From: Spirochaetaceae bacterium
GTDB taxonomy: Bacteria; Spirochaetota; Spirochaetia; UBA9216
Reading direction: 5' to 3'
DNA: 5,427 nt
Assembly (NCBI GenBank): GCA_028527945.1
Contig: JAQQAK010000005.1
Span: forward strand, 1-5,427
The translations under genes and the position numbers were made by a program. The notes under the pieces were generated by a model, which was not told where the DNA came from, made no database searches, and was given only the letters and a program-made list of their open reading frames with translations. Positions 1 through 5,427 of this stretch are shown here, piece by piece (position 1 is the first letter of the stretch; every line of letters begins with the position of its first letter).

Positions 1-2
1 AT

Positions 3-233
3 ATTCCTCTTGAAAATAAATATACCTTAAAAAAGCCTGCTCCAATAGCAAGGTTTGAAAGCTTTGGAGATTCAGGCTTAAATTTATGCCTTTATACATG
101 GTTAAAAGATCCAGCCTATAAACTTGATGTTAACGACTGGATAAACAGAGAAATATGGAGAAGATTTAAAGAAGAAGGTCTAACAATTCCATTTCCTCAT
201 GTTCAAATTATTAATCCTCAAAAAGCTGAATAA
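3..233 (+). CDS. MscS-family mechanosensitive ion channel, C-terminal end (5' end outside window)
   Basis: Seen: an open frame enters from the left edge and ends at TAA 231-233, giving 76 residues. It contains ARFESFGDSGLN, then a region ending INREIWRRFKEEGLTIPFPH. Family knowledge: an F-x-x-FGDSSLN-like segment followed about 40 residues later by a helix and 'G-I-x-IPFPQ' is the C-terminal cytoplasmic alpha/beta domain of small-conductance mechanosensitive channels, which release solutes through the inner membrane on hypo-osmotic shock. The pore-forming TM3 helix and the beta domain lie outside the window, so the subtype cannot be told. A short tail of about 10 residues follows IPFPH. The last 23 bases overlap the 3' end of the opposing EIIA gene, so the two converge with no intergenic space and no obvious terminator hairpin between them. 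Family identity is confident; function beyond that is not shown. Confidence 0.88.
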   Translation: MPLENKYTLKKPAPIARFESFGDSGLNLCLYTWLKDPAYKLDVNDWINREIWRRFKEEGLTIPFPHVQIINPQKAE

Positions 234-657
234 CTTCATCCGCGTTTTTTGAAGATCTTAATAAACGACACATTGATTCTGATTTTGTCATTTTTGCTAT
301 GTCGGATAAAACTTCTACATGTGGGCCTGATTTGTCTGGTGGCGCAAGAATCATGAAAAATAATGATGAAGGAAGTCCATCCATAGCATCGTAATCTATT
401 CCTTTCTCAGAAATACCAACAGCAAGAACTATATCATCTACTGAAGACGTTTTGGCATGTGGAATTGCAATTCCCCGTTCCAATCCAGTACTACATAGGG
501 CCTCTCTTTTTAGTACGTCATGAAATGCCATTTCTCTATCTAATAATTTTTTATTTTTATCCATAAGATCAAGAAGCTCTTCAATAAGAGCCTGCTTGGA
601 ATGTGCTTCAAGCGGTATTTTAATTAAACATTTATCAAGTAATTCAAGAAAACCCAC
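211..657 (-). CDS. PTS EIIA type-2 domain protein (fructose/nitrogen-type, PtsN-like)
   Basis: A 148-residue protein that is a single PTS EIIA type-2 domain, the usual size for a stand-alone member. The phospho-acceptor motif is visible as G62-I-A-I-P-H67-A-K, with H67 the predicted phosphorylated histidine. A second conserved histidine, H113, lies in the segment SGPHVEVLSDIAK. No EIIB, EIIC or HPr domain is attached and no sugar permease is adjacent. This favours a regulatory EIIA of the Ntr type, which takes phosphate from an NPr/HPr-like carrier and in proteobacteria modulates potassium transport and stress responses; that role here is inference. The start is GTG (655-657), supported by AGGAGG five bases upstream (663-668). 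It is separated from the upstream stress-protein gene by 116 bases that contain a candidate promoter, so it may be transcribed independently. Its last 23 bases overlap the end of the convergent channel gene. A sugar-specific EIIA remains possible. Confidence 0.87.
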   Translation of the reverse strand: MGFLELLDKCLIKIPLEAHSKQALIEELLDLMDKNKKLLDREMAFHDVLKREALCSTGLERGIAIPHAKTSSVDDIVLAVGISEKGIDYDAMDGLPSSLFFMILAPPDKSGPHVEVLSDIAKMTKSESMCRLLRSSKNADEVIQLFED

Positions 658-662
658 AATTT

Positions 663-668
663 CCTCCT
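663..668 (-). promoter_or_regulatory. Ribosome binding site fixing the GTG start of the EIIA gene
   Basis: On the minus strand AGGAGG sits five bases before GTG 657-655. There is no in-frame ATG nearby, so this strong Shine-Dalgarno sequence supports the GTG as the true start. Confidence 0.8.
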
Positions 669-691
669 GACTTTAATAGTACACTTTTAAC

Positions 692-703
692 TATTAGCTA
701 ATA
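692..703. repeat. 12-bp perfect palindrome at the predicted transcription start of the EIIA gene
   Basis: TATTAGCTAATA reads identically on both strands. It lies just downstream of the candidate -10 (709-714) and covers the expected +1 (around 702), where a repressor operator would commonly sit. AT-rich sequence produces such palindromes by chance fairly often, so an operator role is a weak inference. Confidence 0.4.
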
Positions 704-708
704 ATTTT

Positions 709-737
709 ATAATATTGTTTTAACTAAATGAGTTCCA
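709..737 (-). promoter_or_regulatory. Candidate sigma70-type promoter for the EIIA gene
   Basis: Reading the minus strand, TGGAAC (732-737) is followed after exactly 17 bases by TATTAT (709-714). The -10 matches the consensus at five of six positions and the -35 at three of six. Transcription would begin near 702, leaving a leader of about 45 bases that includes the strong AGGAGG. The -35 lies in the centre of an inverted repeat (718-728/742-752). In DNA this AT-rich a promoter-like match is not rare, so it is a candidate only. Confidence 0.4.
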
Positions 738-752
738 CCCTTTTAGTTAAAA
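718..752. repeat. Inverted repeat, 11-bp perfect arms with 13-base spacer, flanking the candidate -35
   Basis: The arms TTTTAACTAAA (718-728) and TTTAGTTAAAA (742-752) are exact reverse complements. A third copy of the core TTTTAACTA occurs at 685-693, 33 bases from the left arm in the same orientation. The arms contain one G-C pair each and no T-tract follows on either strand, so this is a poor intrinsic terminator. The arrangement around the -35 looks more like a binding site for a dimeric regulator. It also lies just after the end of the ATPase/stress-protein operon, so a weak transcript-end hairpin is an alternative. Confidence 0.45.
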
Positions 753-773
753 AGTTATATTAAAAATTCTTCT

Positions 774-1259
774 TTATAAATTATCATAAAGATCCCAGAC
801 TGATTCTTCATCTTTAACTATAAGAACTGGGCACTTTACTGATCTCATAGCTCTGTCTGTTTCATTAAACAATTCATCTCTTCTGCTTCTTATATTAGAT
901 ATCCCTCCTAAAACAAGCAAATCATAATCATTTTCTTTAATCTCGTTTTTAATCTCACGATGTACAGTTCCTGAAAGGCTTTTTGTTATTAGCCTTACTT
1001 CTTTTTTATCGGCCAGTTTAGCAACATGTTTTAAATAACGTTCAGCATCCTGTTCAATATCTTTATGATAATCCATTTCTTCTTCAGCAAGAAATATCCT
1101 GGCTGAAACAAGATCATTTAAAGCTCTTGTATTAACAACATAGAGGGCAGTAAGTTCTGAATCAAGTGTTTTAGCCAATGTTATAGCGTACATTGCTGCT
1201 GTCAGGCTGAGCTCTGAGCCGTCAATATAAACAAGAATCTTATTAATTGGACTGTTCAT
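774..1259 (-). CDS. Universal stress protein (UspA domain), coupled to the V-ATPase operon
   Basis: A 161-residue single UspA-fold protein. The N-terminal strand and turn KILVYIDGSELS (residues 7-18, with D13 at the usual nucleotide-site aspartate) leads into the first helix. The C-terminal strands DLLVLGG (113-119) and KCPVLIVKD (142-150) are typical of the family. The classical ATP-binding signature G-2x-G-9x-G-(S/T) is not preserved: after G118-G119 the expected second glycine is S121/N122, and the G-(S/T) position appears as N132-E133. ATP binding is therefore doubtful. The ATG is two bases after the stop of the subunit D gene, and its GGAG lies inside the last codons of that gene, so it is almost certainly co-transcribed and translationally coupled. 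That suggests a stress- or energy-linked role alongside the ATPase, but no known mechanism is implied. Family confident, function unknown. Confidence 0.88.
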   Translation of the reverse strand: MNSPINKILVYIDGSELSLTAAMYAITLAKTLDSELTALYVVNTRALNDLVSARIFLAEEEMDYHKDIEQDAERYLKHVAKLADKKEVRLITKSLSGTVHREIKNEIKENDYDLLVLGGISNIRSRRDELFNETDRAMRSVKCPVLIVKDEESVWDLYDNL

Positions 1260-1261
1260 AT

Positions 1262-1888
1262 TTATACTCCTTTTTTATCAAGCCTCGATTTTACCAATTT
1301 CATAAGTATGAAATTTTCACGTTCTGCTTCTTCTAATCTGCTGACTGTAAAATCCAGTGTTTCTTTTAAGTCTGGTATCGCAATTTTTTCAAGAGCGTTA
1401 ACCTTTCGTATTGTTTTTTTTACCTCGAGAGCCAGTCTCATTATAGAAACTTTAAGCTCTGCCAAACGCCCCATTAATTTTAAAGATTCTTTAAACTCAT
1501 CAAGAGCTTCTTCTACAAGAAAACTTGTATCAAGAGGGCTGAAATATGGTCCGTCATCTTTAAACTCAGTTTCGACCACAGGTAGTCTTACCCCCATAAC
1601 GCGGCGTTCTTTAAGTTTGATTGAATTTTCTATTCCAACAGCGCCGCTAAGGTTTCCTACTTTTAATTTTCCCATTTTCAATACAGATTTCTGAAGCGCG
1701 TCATAGGCTGAATTAAGTGAAGCGTTAACCTTTGATTCGTAATCAACTGCTTGATCTACAAGGTTTAGAAGTTCTATAACAAGAATGTTACGTTTTTGAT
1801 CTAATAGTTCATAACCAAGTTCTGCGAACTTAAGCTCATCTTTTAGTTTCATTAAATTGGATCTTGTAGGGGCTACATTTTTTTTCAT
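1262..1888 (-). CDS. atpD: V/A-type ATP synthase subunit D (central rotor shaft)
   Basis: A 208-residue, highly helical protein of normal length for subunit D, which forms the coiled-coil shaft rotating inside the A3B3 hexamer and coupling V1 catalysis to the membrane ring. Diagnostic parts are visible: the N-terminal PTRSNLMKLKDELKFAELG (residues 7-25) followed by GYELLDQKR; a central turn with GIENS and VMGVRLP; and the C-terminal helix with KVNALE (162-167) and LEEAERE (185-191). These match the D-family pattern of N- and C-terminal helices packed as an antiparallel coiled coil. Its ATG overlaps the TGA of the B gene (ATGA, 1885-1888). No clear Shine-Dalgarno precedes it, so translation probably depends on coupling to B. 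It ends two bases before the stress-protein gene. The proton/sodium path subunits I and K, which follow D in several bacterial operons, do not follow here. Confidence 0.96.
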   Translation of the reverse strand: MKKNVAPTRSNLMKLKDELKFAELGYELLDQKRNILVIELLNLVDQAVDYESKVNASLNSAYDALQKSVLKMGKLKVGNLSGAVGIENSIKLKERRVMGVRLPVVETEFKDDGPYFSPLDTSFLVEEALDEFKESLKLMGRLAELKVSIMRLALEVKKTIRKVNALEKIAIPDLKETLDFTVSRLEEAERENFILMKLVKSRLDKKGV

Positions 1889-3273
1889 CTGTCGTAATAC
1901 TCGTCTATTTCATCTTCTGTAACACGATGAAGCTCTTCTACAGGAAGTTTTGATAAAGCCTTCCATCCAATGTCTAACGTCTGTTCTATTGTTCTGTCTT
2001 CATGTGTGTCCTGATTAACGAAATTCTTTTCAAAATATTCACCAAATTCAAGGTACTGATGATCTAATGGTGTCAGCTCTTCTTCTCCTATTACAGAAGC
2101 AAGATTACGCACATCTTTTACATAACTGTATGCAGCAAAAAGCTGATTTGAAAGATGAGGGTGATCTTCTCTCGTCATCCCCTTGCCTATACCGTCTTTC
2201 ATAAGTCTTGATAAAGAAGGAAGTCCAGCAACAGGTGGATAAATTCCACGTCCATTCATTTCCCTTTCAAAAACTATTTGACCTTCAGTTATATAACCTG
2301 AAAGATCCGGCACCGGATGACTAATATCATCATTAGGCATTGTAAGTATAGGAAGCTGAGTAATAGAGCCCTCATAACCTTTCAACATGCCTGATCTCTC
2401 ATAAATTTCAGCAAGATCTGAATACAAATATCCCGGATATCCTTTTCTTGAAGGTATTTCACCTCTTAAAGTTGAAATCTCTCTCAAAGATTCACAATAG
2501 TTTGTCATATCTGTCATAATAACAAGAACATGCATTCCTTTATTAAATGCTAAATGTTCAGCAAGAGTTAATGCTGTTCTTGGTGTTATGGTTCGTTCTA
2601 TTGAAGGATCATCTGCCAATGATAAAAACAATGCTACATTGTCAATTACACCAGTTTCTTCAAAACTATTTATAAAATATCTTGCGACATCGTGTTTTAC
2701 ACCCATTGCGGCAAAAACTACCGCAAAATTTGTTTTATCTCCGTTTATTTTTGCCTGACGTGCAATCTGTGCCGCAAGTTCATTATGCGGCAATCCATTG
2801 CCAGAAAATATAGGTAGTTTTTGACCTCTAATTAGAGTTGTCATTCCATCTATTATAGAAATTCCTGTCTGGATAAAATCTCTTGGATATTCTCTTGCTG
2901 TAGGATTGATAGGTAGGCCGTTAACATTCAGGTTTTCTTCGCTTGAGGGAGCTGTCCCTCCGTCTATAGGCTTTCCAAGACCATTAAAAACGCGTCCCAG
3001 CATGTTTTCTGAAACTCCAACAGAAAGAGGCTCTCCCATAAATCGCATTTTTGTATTAGGGAGAGTGAGTCCTGATGTCCCTTCAAAAATCTGTACAACA
3101 ACAACATCTTCAGAAGTATCCAGAACAATACCTGTTCTAATATTTCCTTCCTTGTCTACACATTCAACCAGTTCACTATATCCAACTGGATGTGTGTTTT
3201 TTATATAAACAAGCGGTCCTTCTATTTTATCAAGTCCTGAATATTCACGACCGGCCAGAAGTTCTTTATTCAT
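1885..3273 (-). CDS. atpB: V/A-type ATP synthase subunit B (non-catalytic/regulatory)
   Basis: A 462-residue subunit B, close to the usual 455-480. It alternates with A in the V1 hexamer and completes the catalytic site. Seen (numbering from the chosen ATG): an altered P-loop around GNGLPHNEL, as expected for the non-catalytic subunit; AAMGVKHD; LADDPSIERTITPR; DMTNYCESLREIS; KGYPGYLYSDLAEIYERSG; and LPSLSRL, whose arginine (R356) is the arginine finger that reaches into the A site. The C-terminus resembles the helical bundle of the family. Start choice: ATG 3271-3273 has GGAGAG five bases upstream. The longer frame starts at GTG 3298-3300 and would add nine residues (MQWTDWRVF) with no good ribosome binding site, so it is disfavoured. 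With the ATG, the gene overlaps the end of the A gene by eight bases and the start of D by four. Confidence 0.96.
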   Translation of the reverse strand: MNKELLAGREYSGLDKIEGPLVYIKNTHPVGYSELVECVDKEGNIRTGIVLDTSEDVVVVQIFEGTSGLTLPNTKMRFMGEPLSVGVSENMLGRVFNGLGKPIDGGTAPSSEENLNVNGLPINPTAREYPRDFIQTGISIIDGMTTLIRGQKLPIFSGNGLPHNELAAQIARQAKINGDKTNFAVVFAAMGVKHDVARYFINSFEETGVIDNVALFLSLADDPSIERTITPRTALTLAEHLAFNKGMHVLVIMTDMTNYCESLREISTLRGEIPSRKGYPGYLYSDLAEIYERSGMLKGYEGSITQLPILTMPNDDISHPVPDLSGYITEGQIVFEREMNGRGIYPPVAGLPSLSRLMKDGIGKGMTREDHPHLSNQLFAAYSYVKDVRNLASVIGEEELTPLDHQYLEFGEYFEKNFVNQDTHEDRTIEQTLDIGWKALSKLPVEELHRVTEDEIDEYYDR

Positions 3274-5044
3274 AAATACTCTCCAATCTGTCCATTGCAC
3301 GCTCTAACCTTACTTCGAGTTTATCTAGTCCGTCTTTATCATCATTCTCTATTGAAAGTTTCATTCTTGAGATATCCTGAACAATTTTCATATGCCGTAG
3401 CTTTATAACTGTGACTCCGTTTTTAATTGCTTCTGCGCCTCTTCTGTTATAGAGTAAAATTATCTCAAGCATGCGAACCTGCTTTTCTACTGAAGAGTAT
3501 CTGTCTATATCATCAAAGGCATTTTGCTGCAAAAAAGCATTCTTAAAGAGTGTACAAACTTCAATTATAAAACGTTGGCTGTCAGGCAGCGCGTCGGGAC
3601 CAACAAGTTTTACAACTTGCTGAAGTCTTACTTCTTTTTGAAGTAGTTCCATAATTTCAGCTCTGTTCTTTTTCCATGGTGTTCCAGATTTTTCTTCCCA
3701 CCAGGGAGCAACATCATCAAGGTATTCACTATAAGATTCAAGCCAGCTTATAGCTGGATAATGTCTAGCGTTTGCGAGTTGTCTGTCCAGTCCCCAAAAG
3801 CAACGCACAAATCGCTTTGTATGCTGCGTCACAGGTTCTGAAAAATCTCCACCAGGAGGCGACACTGCGCCAATAATTGTTACAGAACCTTCTTCATCAC
3901 CCAATACAGTCATATATCCAGCTCTCTCGTAAAATTCAGCAATTCTTGTTGGAAGATATGCAGGAAAGCCTTCTTCTGCAGGCATTTCTTCCATACGTCC
4001 AGCGAGCTCTCGTAAAGCTTCTGCCCATCTTGAAGTTGAGTCTGCCATAATAGCTACGTGATATCCTTGATCACGATAGTACTCAGCAAGGGTAACTCCT
4101 GTATAAATACTTGCCTCTCTTGCAGAAACCGGCATATTTGATGTATTTGCTATTAGAATAGTTCTCTCCATAAGAGAGGTTCCTGTACGCGGATCTATAA
4201 GTTGAGGAAACTCATTTAAAACATCAGTCATTTCGTTTCCACGTTCTCCGCATCCTATGTATACAATAATGTCAGCATCACACCATTTGGCTACTGCATG
4301 CTGTGTCATGGTTTTTCCTGTGCCAAAACCTCCCGGTATAGCGACTGTTCCGCCTTTTGCAAGCGGAAACAATGTATCAATTACACGCTGTCCAGTGACC
4401 AGAGGTTTTGTAAGTGCTTCACGTTTTTTAACAGGCCTTGGCACTCTTATTGGCCATCTTTGATAGAACAGCATTGAAAATATACTTCCGTCTTCAAGTT
4501 CAATTTCAGCAGCTATATCATCAAGTTGGTATTCAGCTTCTGAGGCAAATTTTTTTATTATTCCAGATTTTCCAGGAGGAACTAATATTTTATGTTTGAC
4601 TCTATCAGTTTCCTGAATAAAACCTATTGAAACACCTTCTTGTATATTGTCTTCAATTTTTATTTTATCTGAAGGTATGAATTTCCATTTTTTTTCACGA
4701 TTTAATGATGGTCTTGTAACACCTTTAGCAATAAACTCTCCACTGGCTTCCAAGAGCTCTTCAAGTGGTCTTTGAATCCCATCATAGATTGTTCCGATGA
4801 GTCCCGGGCCTAACTCTACAGAAAGCGGCATCCCGCTTCCATATATCTGATCACCAGGTTTTATTCCTGTTGTATCTTCATAAACTTGTACTACAGCGGT
4901 ATTACCTGATAATTTCACTATTTCACCAACAAGTTTTCCATCACCAATACGAACTAATTCCATCATCATAGCGTCTGTAATATCAGAAGCTTCTATGACT
5001 GGTCCGTTAACTCTGAAAACACGCCCAATAATTCTGTCTTCCAT
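3266..5044 (-). CDS. atpA: V/A-type ATP synthase subunit A (catalytic)
   Basis: The 592-residue catalytic subunit is full length for the family (about 580-600). It hydrolyses or makes ATP in the V1 head. Domains in order: N-terminal beta-barrel (about 1-70), with GEIVKLSGNTAVVQVYEDT and then ELGPGLIGTIYDGIQRPL; the A-specific non-homologous 'bulge' insert (about 110-190); the nucleotide-binding domain; and the C-terminal helical bundle. Visible catalytic features: P-loop GGFGTGKT (residues 238-245, K244); GCGERGNEM with catalytic glutamate E267; Walker B region AIMADSTSRW with D335; PAEEGFPAYL (355-364); and SPPGGDFSEPV (395-405). All key residues are present, so it should be active. ATG 5042-5044 is preceded by AAGGAG (5056-5061), which overlaps the stop of the subunit E frame. 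The 3' end overlaps subunit B by eight bases. Whether the ion is H+ or Na+ cannot be read from this subunit. Confidence 0.98.
   Translation of the reverse strand: MEDRIIGRVFRVNGPVIEASDITDAMMMELVRIGDGKLVGEIVKLSGNTAVVQVYEDTTGIKPGDQIYGSGMPLSVELGPGLIGTIYDGIQRPLEELLEASGEFIAKGVTRPSLNREKKWKFIPSDKIKIEDNIQEGVSIGFIQETDRVKHKILVPPGKSGIIKKFASEAEYQLDDIAAEIELEDGSIFSMLFYQRWPIRVPRPVKKREALTKPLVTGQRVIDTLFPLAKGGTVAIPGGFGTGKTMTQHAVAKWCDADIIVYIGCGERGNEMTDVLNEFPQLIDPRTGTSLMERTILIANTSNMPVSAREASIYTGVTLAEYYRDQGYHVAIMADSTSRWAEALRELAGRMEEMPAEEGFPAYLPTRIAEFYERAGYMTVLGDEEGSVTIIGAVSPPGGDFSEPVTQHTKRFVRCFWGLDRQLANARHYPAISWLESYSEYLDDVAPWWEEKSGTPWKKNRAEIMELLQKEVRLQQVVKLVGPDALPDSQRFIIEVCTLFKNAFLQQNAFDDIDRYSSVEKQVRMLEIILLYNRRGAEAIKNGVTVIKLRHMKIVQDISRMKLSIENDDKDGLDKLEVRLERAMDRLESIYE
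3279..3284 (-). promoter_or_regulatory. Ribosome binding site that decides the subunit B start
   Basis: GGAGAG on the minus strand is five bases from ATG 3273-3271. It lies within the end of the A coding sequence, and within the nine extra codons implied by the upstream GTG at 3300. This argues for the internal ATG as the real start. Confidence 0.75.
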
Positions 5045-5052
5045 TTTAGATA

Positions 5053-5427
5053 TTACTCCTTTTCGAGACTTTCAAAAATAATAGCCCCGATATCGTCTTT
5101 AAATCGTCTTAGACGTGTTTCTATTTGATTATTATAAGATAATCTTCCATTTTCTGTTTCTACTATTATTCCCTGCTTTGAGGGTAAAGGTCCGTCTGAT
5201 ATTTTTATTTCAATATTTTGACCATTATATTCTTGTACAAAAGATTTTGCTTTTTTTATTATTTCTTCAGTAATTTTTTCCTTGAAAGAGCATTTTACTT
5301 TGACTACAGTTGAATCTAACGCTATAGCGCCTTCTGCGATAAGTTTTGCTAAAAAGTCACAATAATCTGGTGAATTAATTTTATCTTATATTTCTTTATA
5401 GAAGATTTTCATAATCTCTTCATTGAG
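5053..5427 (-). pseudogene. atpE: V/A-type ATP synthase subunit E, partial (5' end outside window), interrupted by an in-frame TAA
   Basis: A minus-strand frame enters from the right edge and ends at TAA 5053-5055, eight bases before the A gene. Its 110 codons after the internal stop read as the C-terminal domain of the peripheral-stalk subunit E: SPDYCDFLAKLIAEGAIAL, then a beta-rich middle, then KQGIIVETENGRLSYNNQ and IETRLRRFKDDIGAIIFE. The last part matches the family pattern of a glycine-led strand, 'dG.i..dNt', then a 'leaRl' helix. The frame is broken by TAA at 5386-5388. The 13 codons upstream of it (LNEEIMKIFYKEI) also suit the helix that leads into this domain, and the other two minus-strand frames there stop at once, so this looks like one gene with a nonsense codon rather than a frameshift. 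No ATG, GTG or TTG follows the stop in frame, so the C-terminal piece could not be started conventionally. A base-calling or assembly error is an equally good explanation. Identity as subunit E is strong; true pseudogene status is uncertain. Confidence 0.75.
5056..5061 (-). promoter_or_regulatory. Ribosome binding site for subunit A, overlapping the end of subunit E
   Basis: AAGGAG on the minus strand forms the last two sense codons of the subunit E frame, immediately before its TAA, and lies 11 bases before the ATG of A. Spacing is slightly long but no better site exists. It links A translation to the end of the E gene. Confidence 0.65.

Noticed and set aside
234..254. Hairpin CTTCA/TGAAG with a T-run just after the MscS stop as a terminator
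   Set aside because: The stem is only five base pairs and the six T residues lie in the loop rather than after the stem. It is also within the EIIA coding sequence.
722..737. Possible sigma54 promoter before the EIIA gene (TGGAAC followed by TTTAGTT on the minus strand)
   Set aside because: The GG and the downstream element are ten bases apart, but the invariant GC is GT and the rest matches poorly. The sigma70-like reading fits better.
718..752. Intrinsic terminator for the ATPase/stress-protein operon
   Set aside because: The stem is almost entirely A-T and the loop is long. No run of T follows on the minus strand, so it does not meet the usual criteria.
1308..1694. Plus-strand open frame of 128 codons opposite subunit D
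   Set aside because: It lies wholly antisense to the well-supported D gene, has a serine-rich composition typical of a reverse-strand shadow, and resembles no family I know.
2906..3208. Plus-strand open frame of 100 codons opposite subunit B
   Set aside because: Antisense shadow of the conserved N-terminal part of B, with no ribosome binding site or recognisable motif.
4257..4463. Plus-strand open frame of 68 codons opposite subunit A
   Set aside because: Antisense to the P-loop region of A. The open frame is a by-product of constrained coding on the other strand.
5386..5388. Stop-codon reassignment explaining the TAA in subunit E
   Set aside because: TAA ends D, A and both downstream genes and never appears inside the long A, B and D frames, so the standard code applies.

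Overview
The window is AT-rich bacterial DNA dominated by a minus-strand operon for a V/A-type (rotary) ATPase. A bacterium, not an archaeon, is suggested by the companion genes: a PTS EIIA (fructose/Ntr-type) protein and a small MscS-type channel. Strong AAGGAG-like ribosome binding sites also fit. V-type ATPases occur in scattered bacterial groups such as spirochaetes, chlamydiae, some clostridia and others. I cannot assign the lineage from this stretch alone.

Layout, left to right. Positions 3-233 (+) hold the last 76 codons of an MscS-family mechanosensitive channel. Its stop overlaps tail to tail with a minus-strand EIIA protein (211-657, GTG start). Positions 658-773 are the only real intergenic gap. 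It carries a candidate minus-strand promoter for the EIIA gene, an 11-bp inverted repeat flanking the putative -35, and a 12-bp palindrome at the predicted transcription start. From 774 rightwards everything is one tightly packed minus-strand operon, transcribed right to left: subunit E (5053 to beyond 5427), A (3266-5044), B (1885-3273), D (1262-1888) and a universal stress protein (774-1259). Gaps are a few bases, or genes overlap by 4-8 bases.

How the genes work together. A and B form the alternating catalytic/regulatory hexamer of V1, D is the central rotor shaft, and E is part of the peripheral stalk. The stress protein is joined to subunit D by a 2-base gap, with its ribosome binding site inside the end of the D gene, so it should be made with the ATPase. 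The membrane subunits I and K and the stalk subunits C and F are not in the window. I and K do not follow D, as they do in the spirochaete and chlamydial operons.

The most notable observation is an in-frame TAA (5386-5388, minus strand) inside the subunit E reading frame, close to the junction of the N-terminal helix and the C-terminal domain. No ATG, GTG or TTG follows it in frame. As sequenced, subunit E is therefore broken while A, B and D look intact. This is either a real nonsense mutation or a sequencing/assembly error. No wholly new system is evident. The other points of interest are the stress-protein/EIIA/MscS neighbourhood around the ATPase and the structured promoter region at 685-752.
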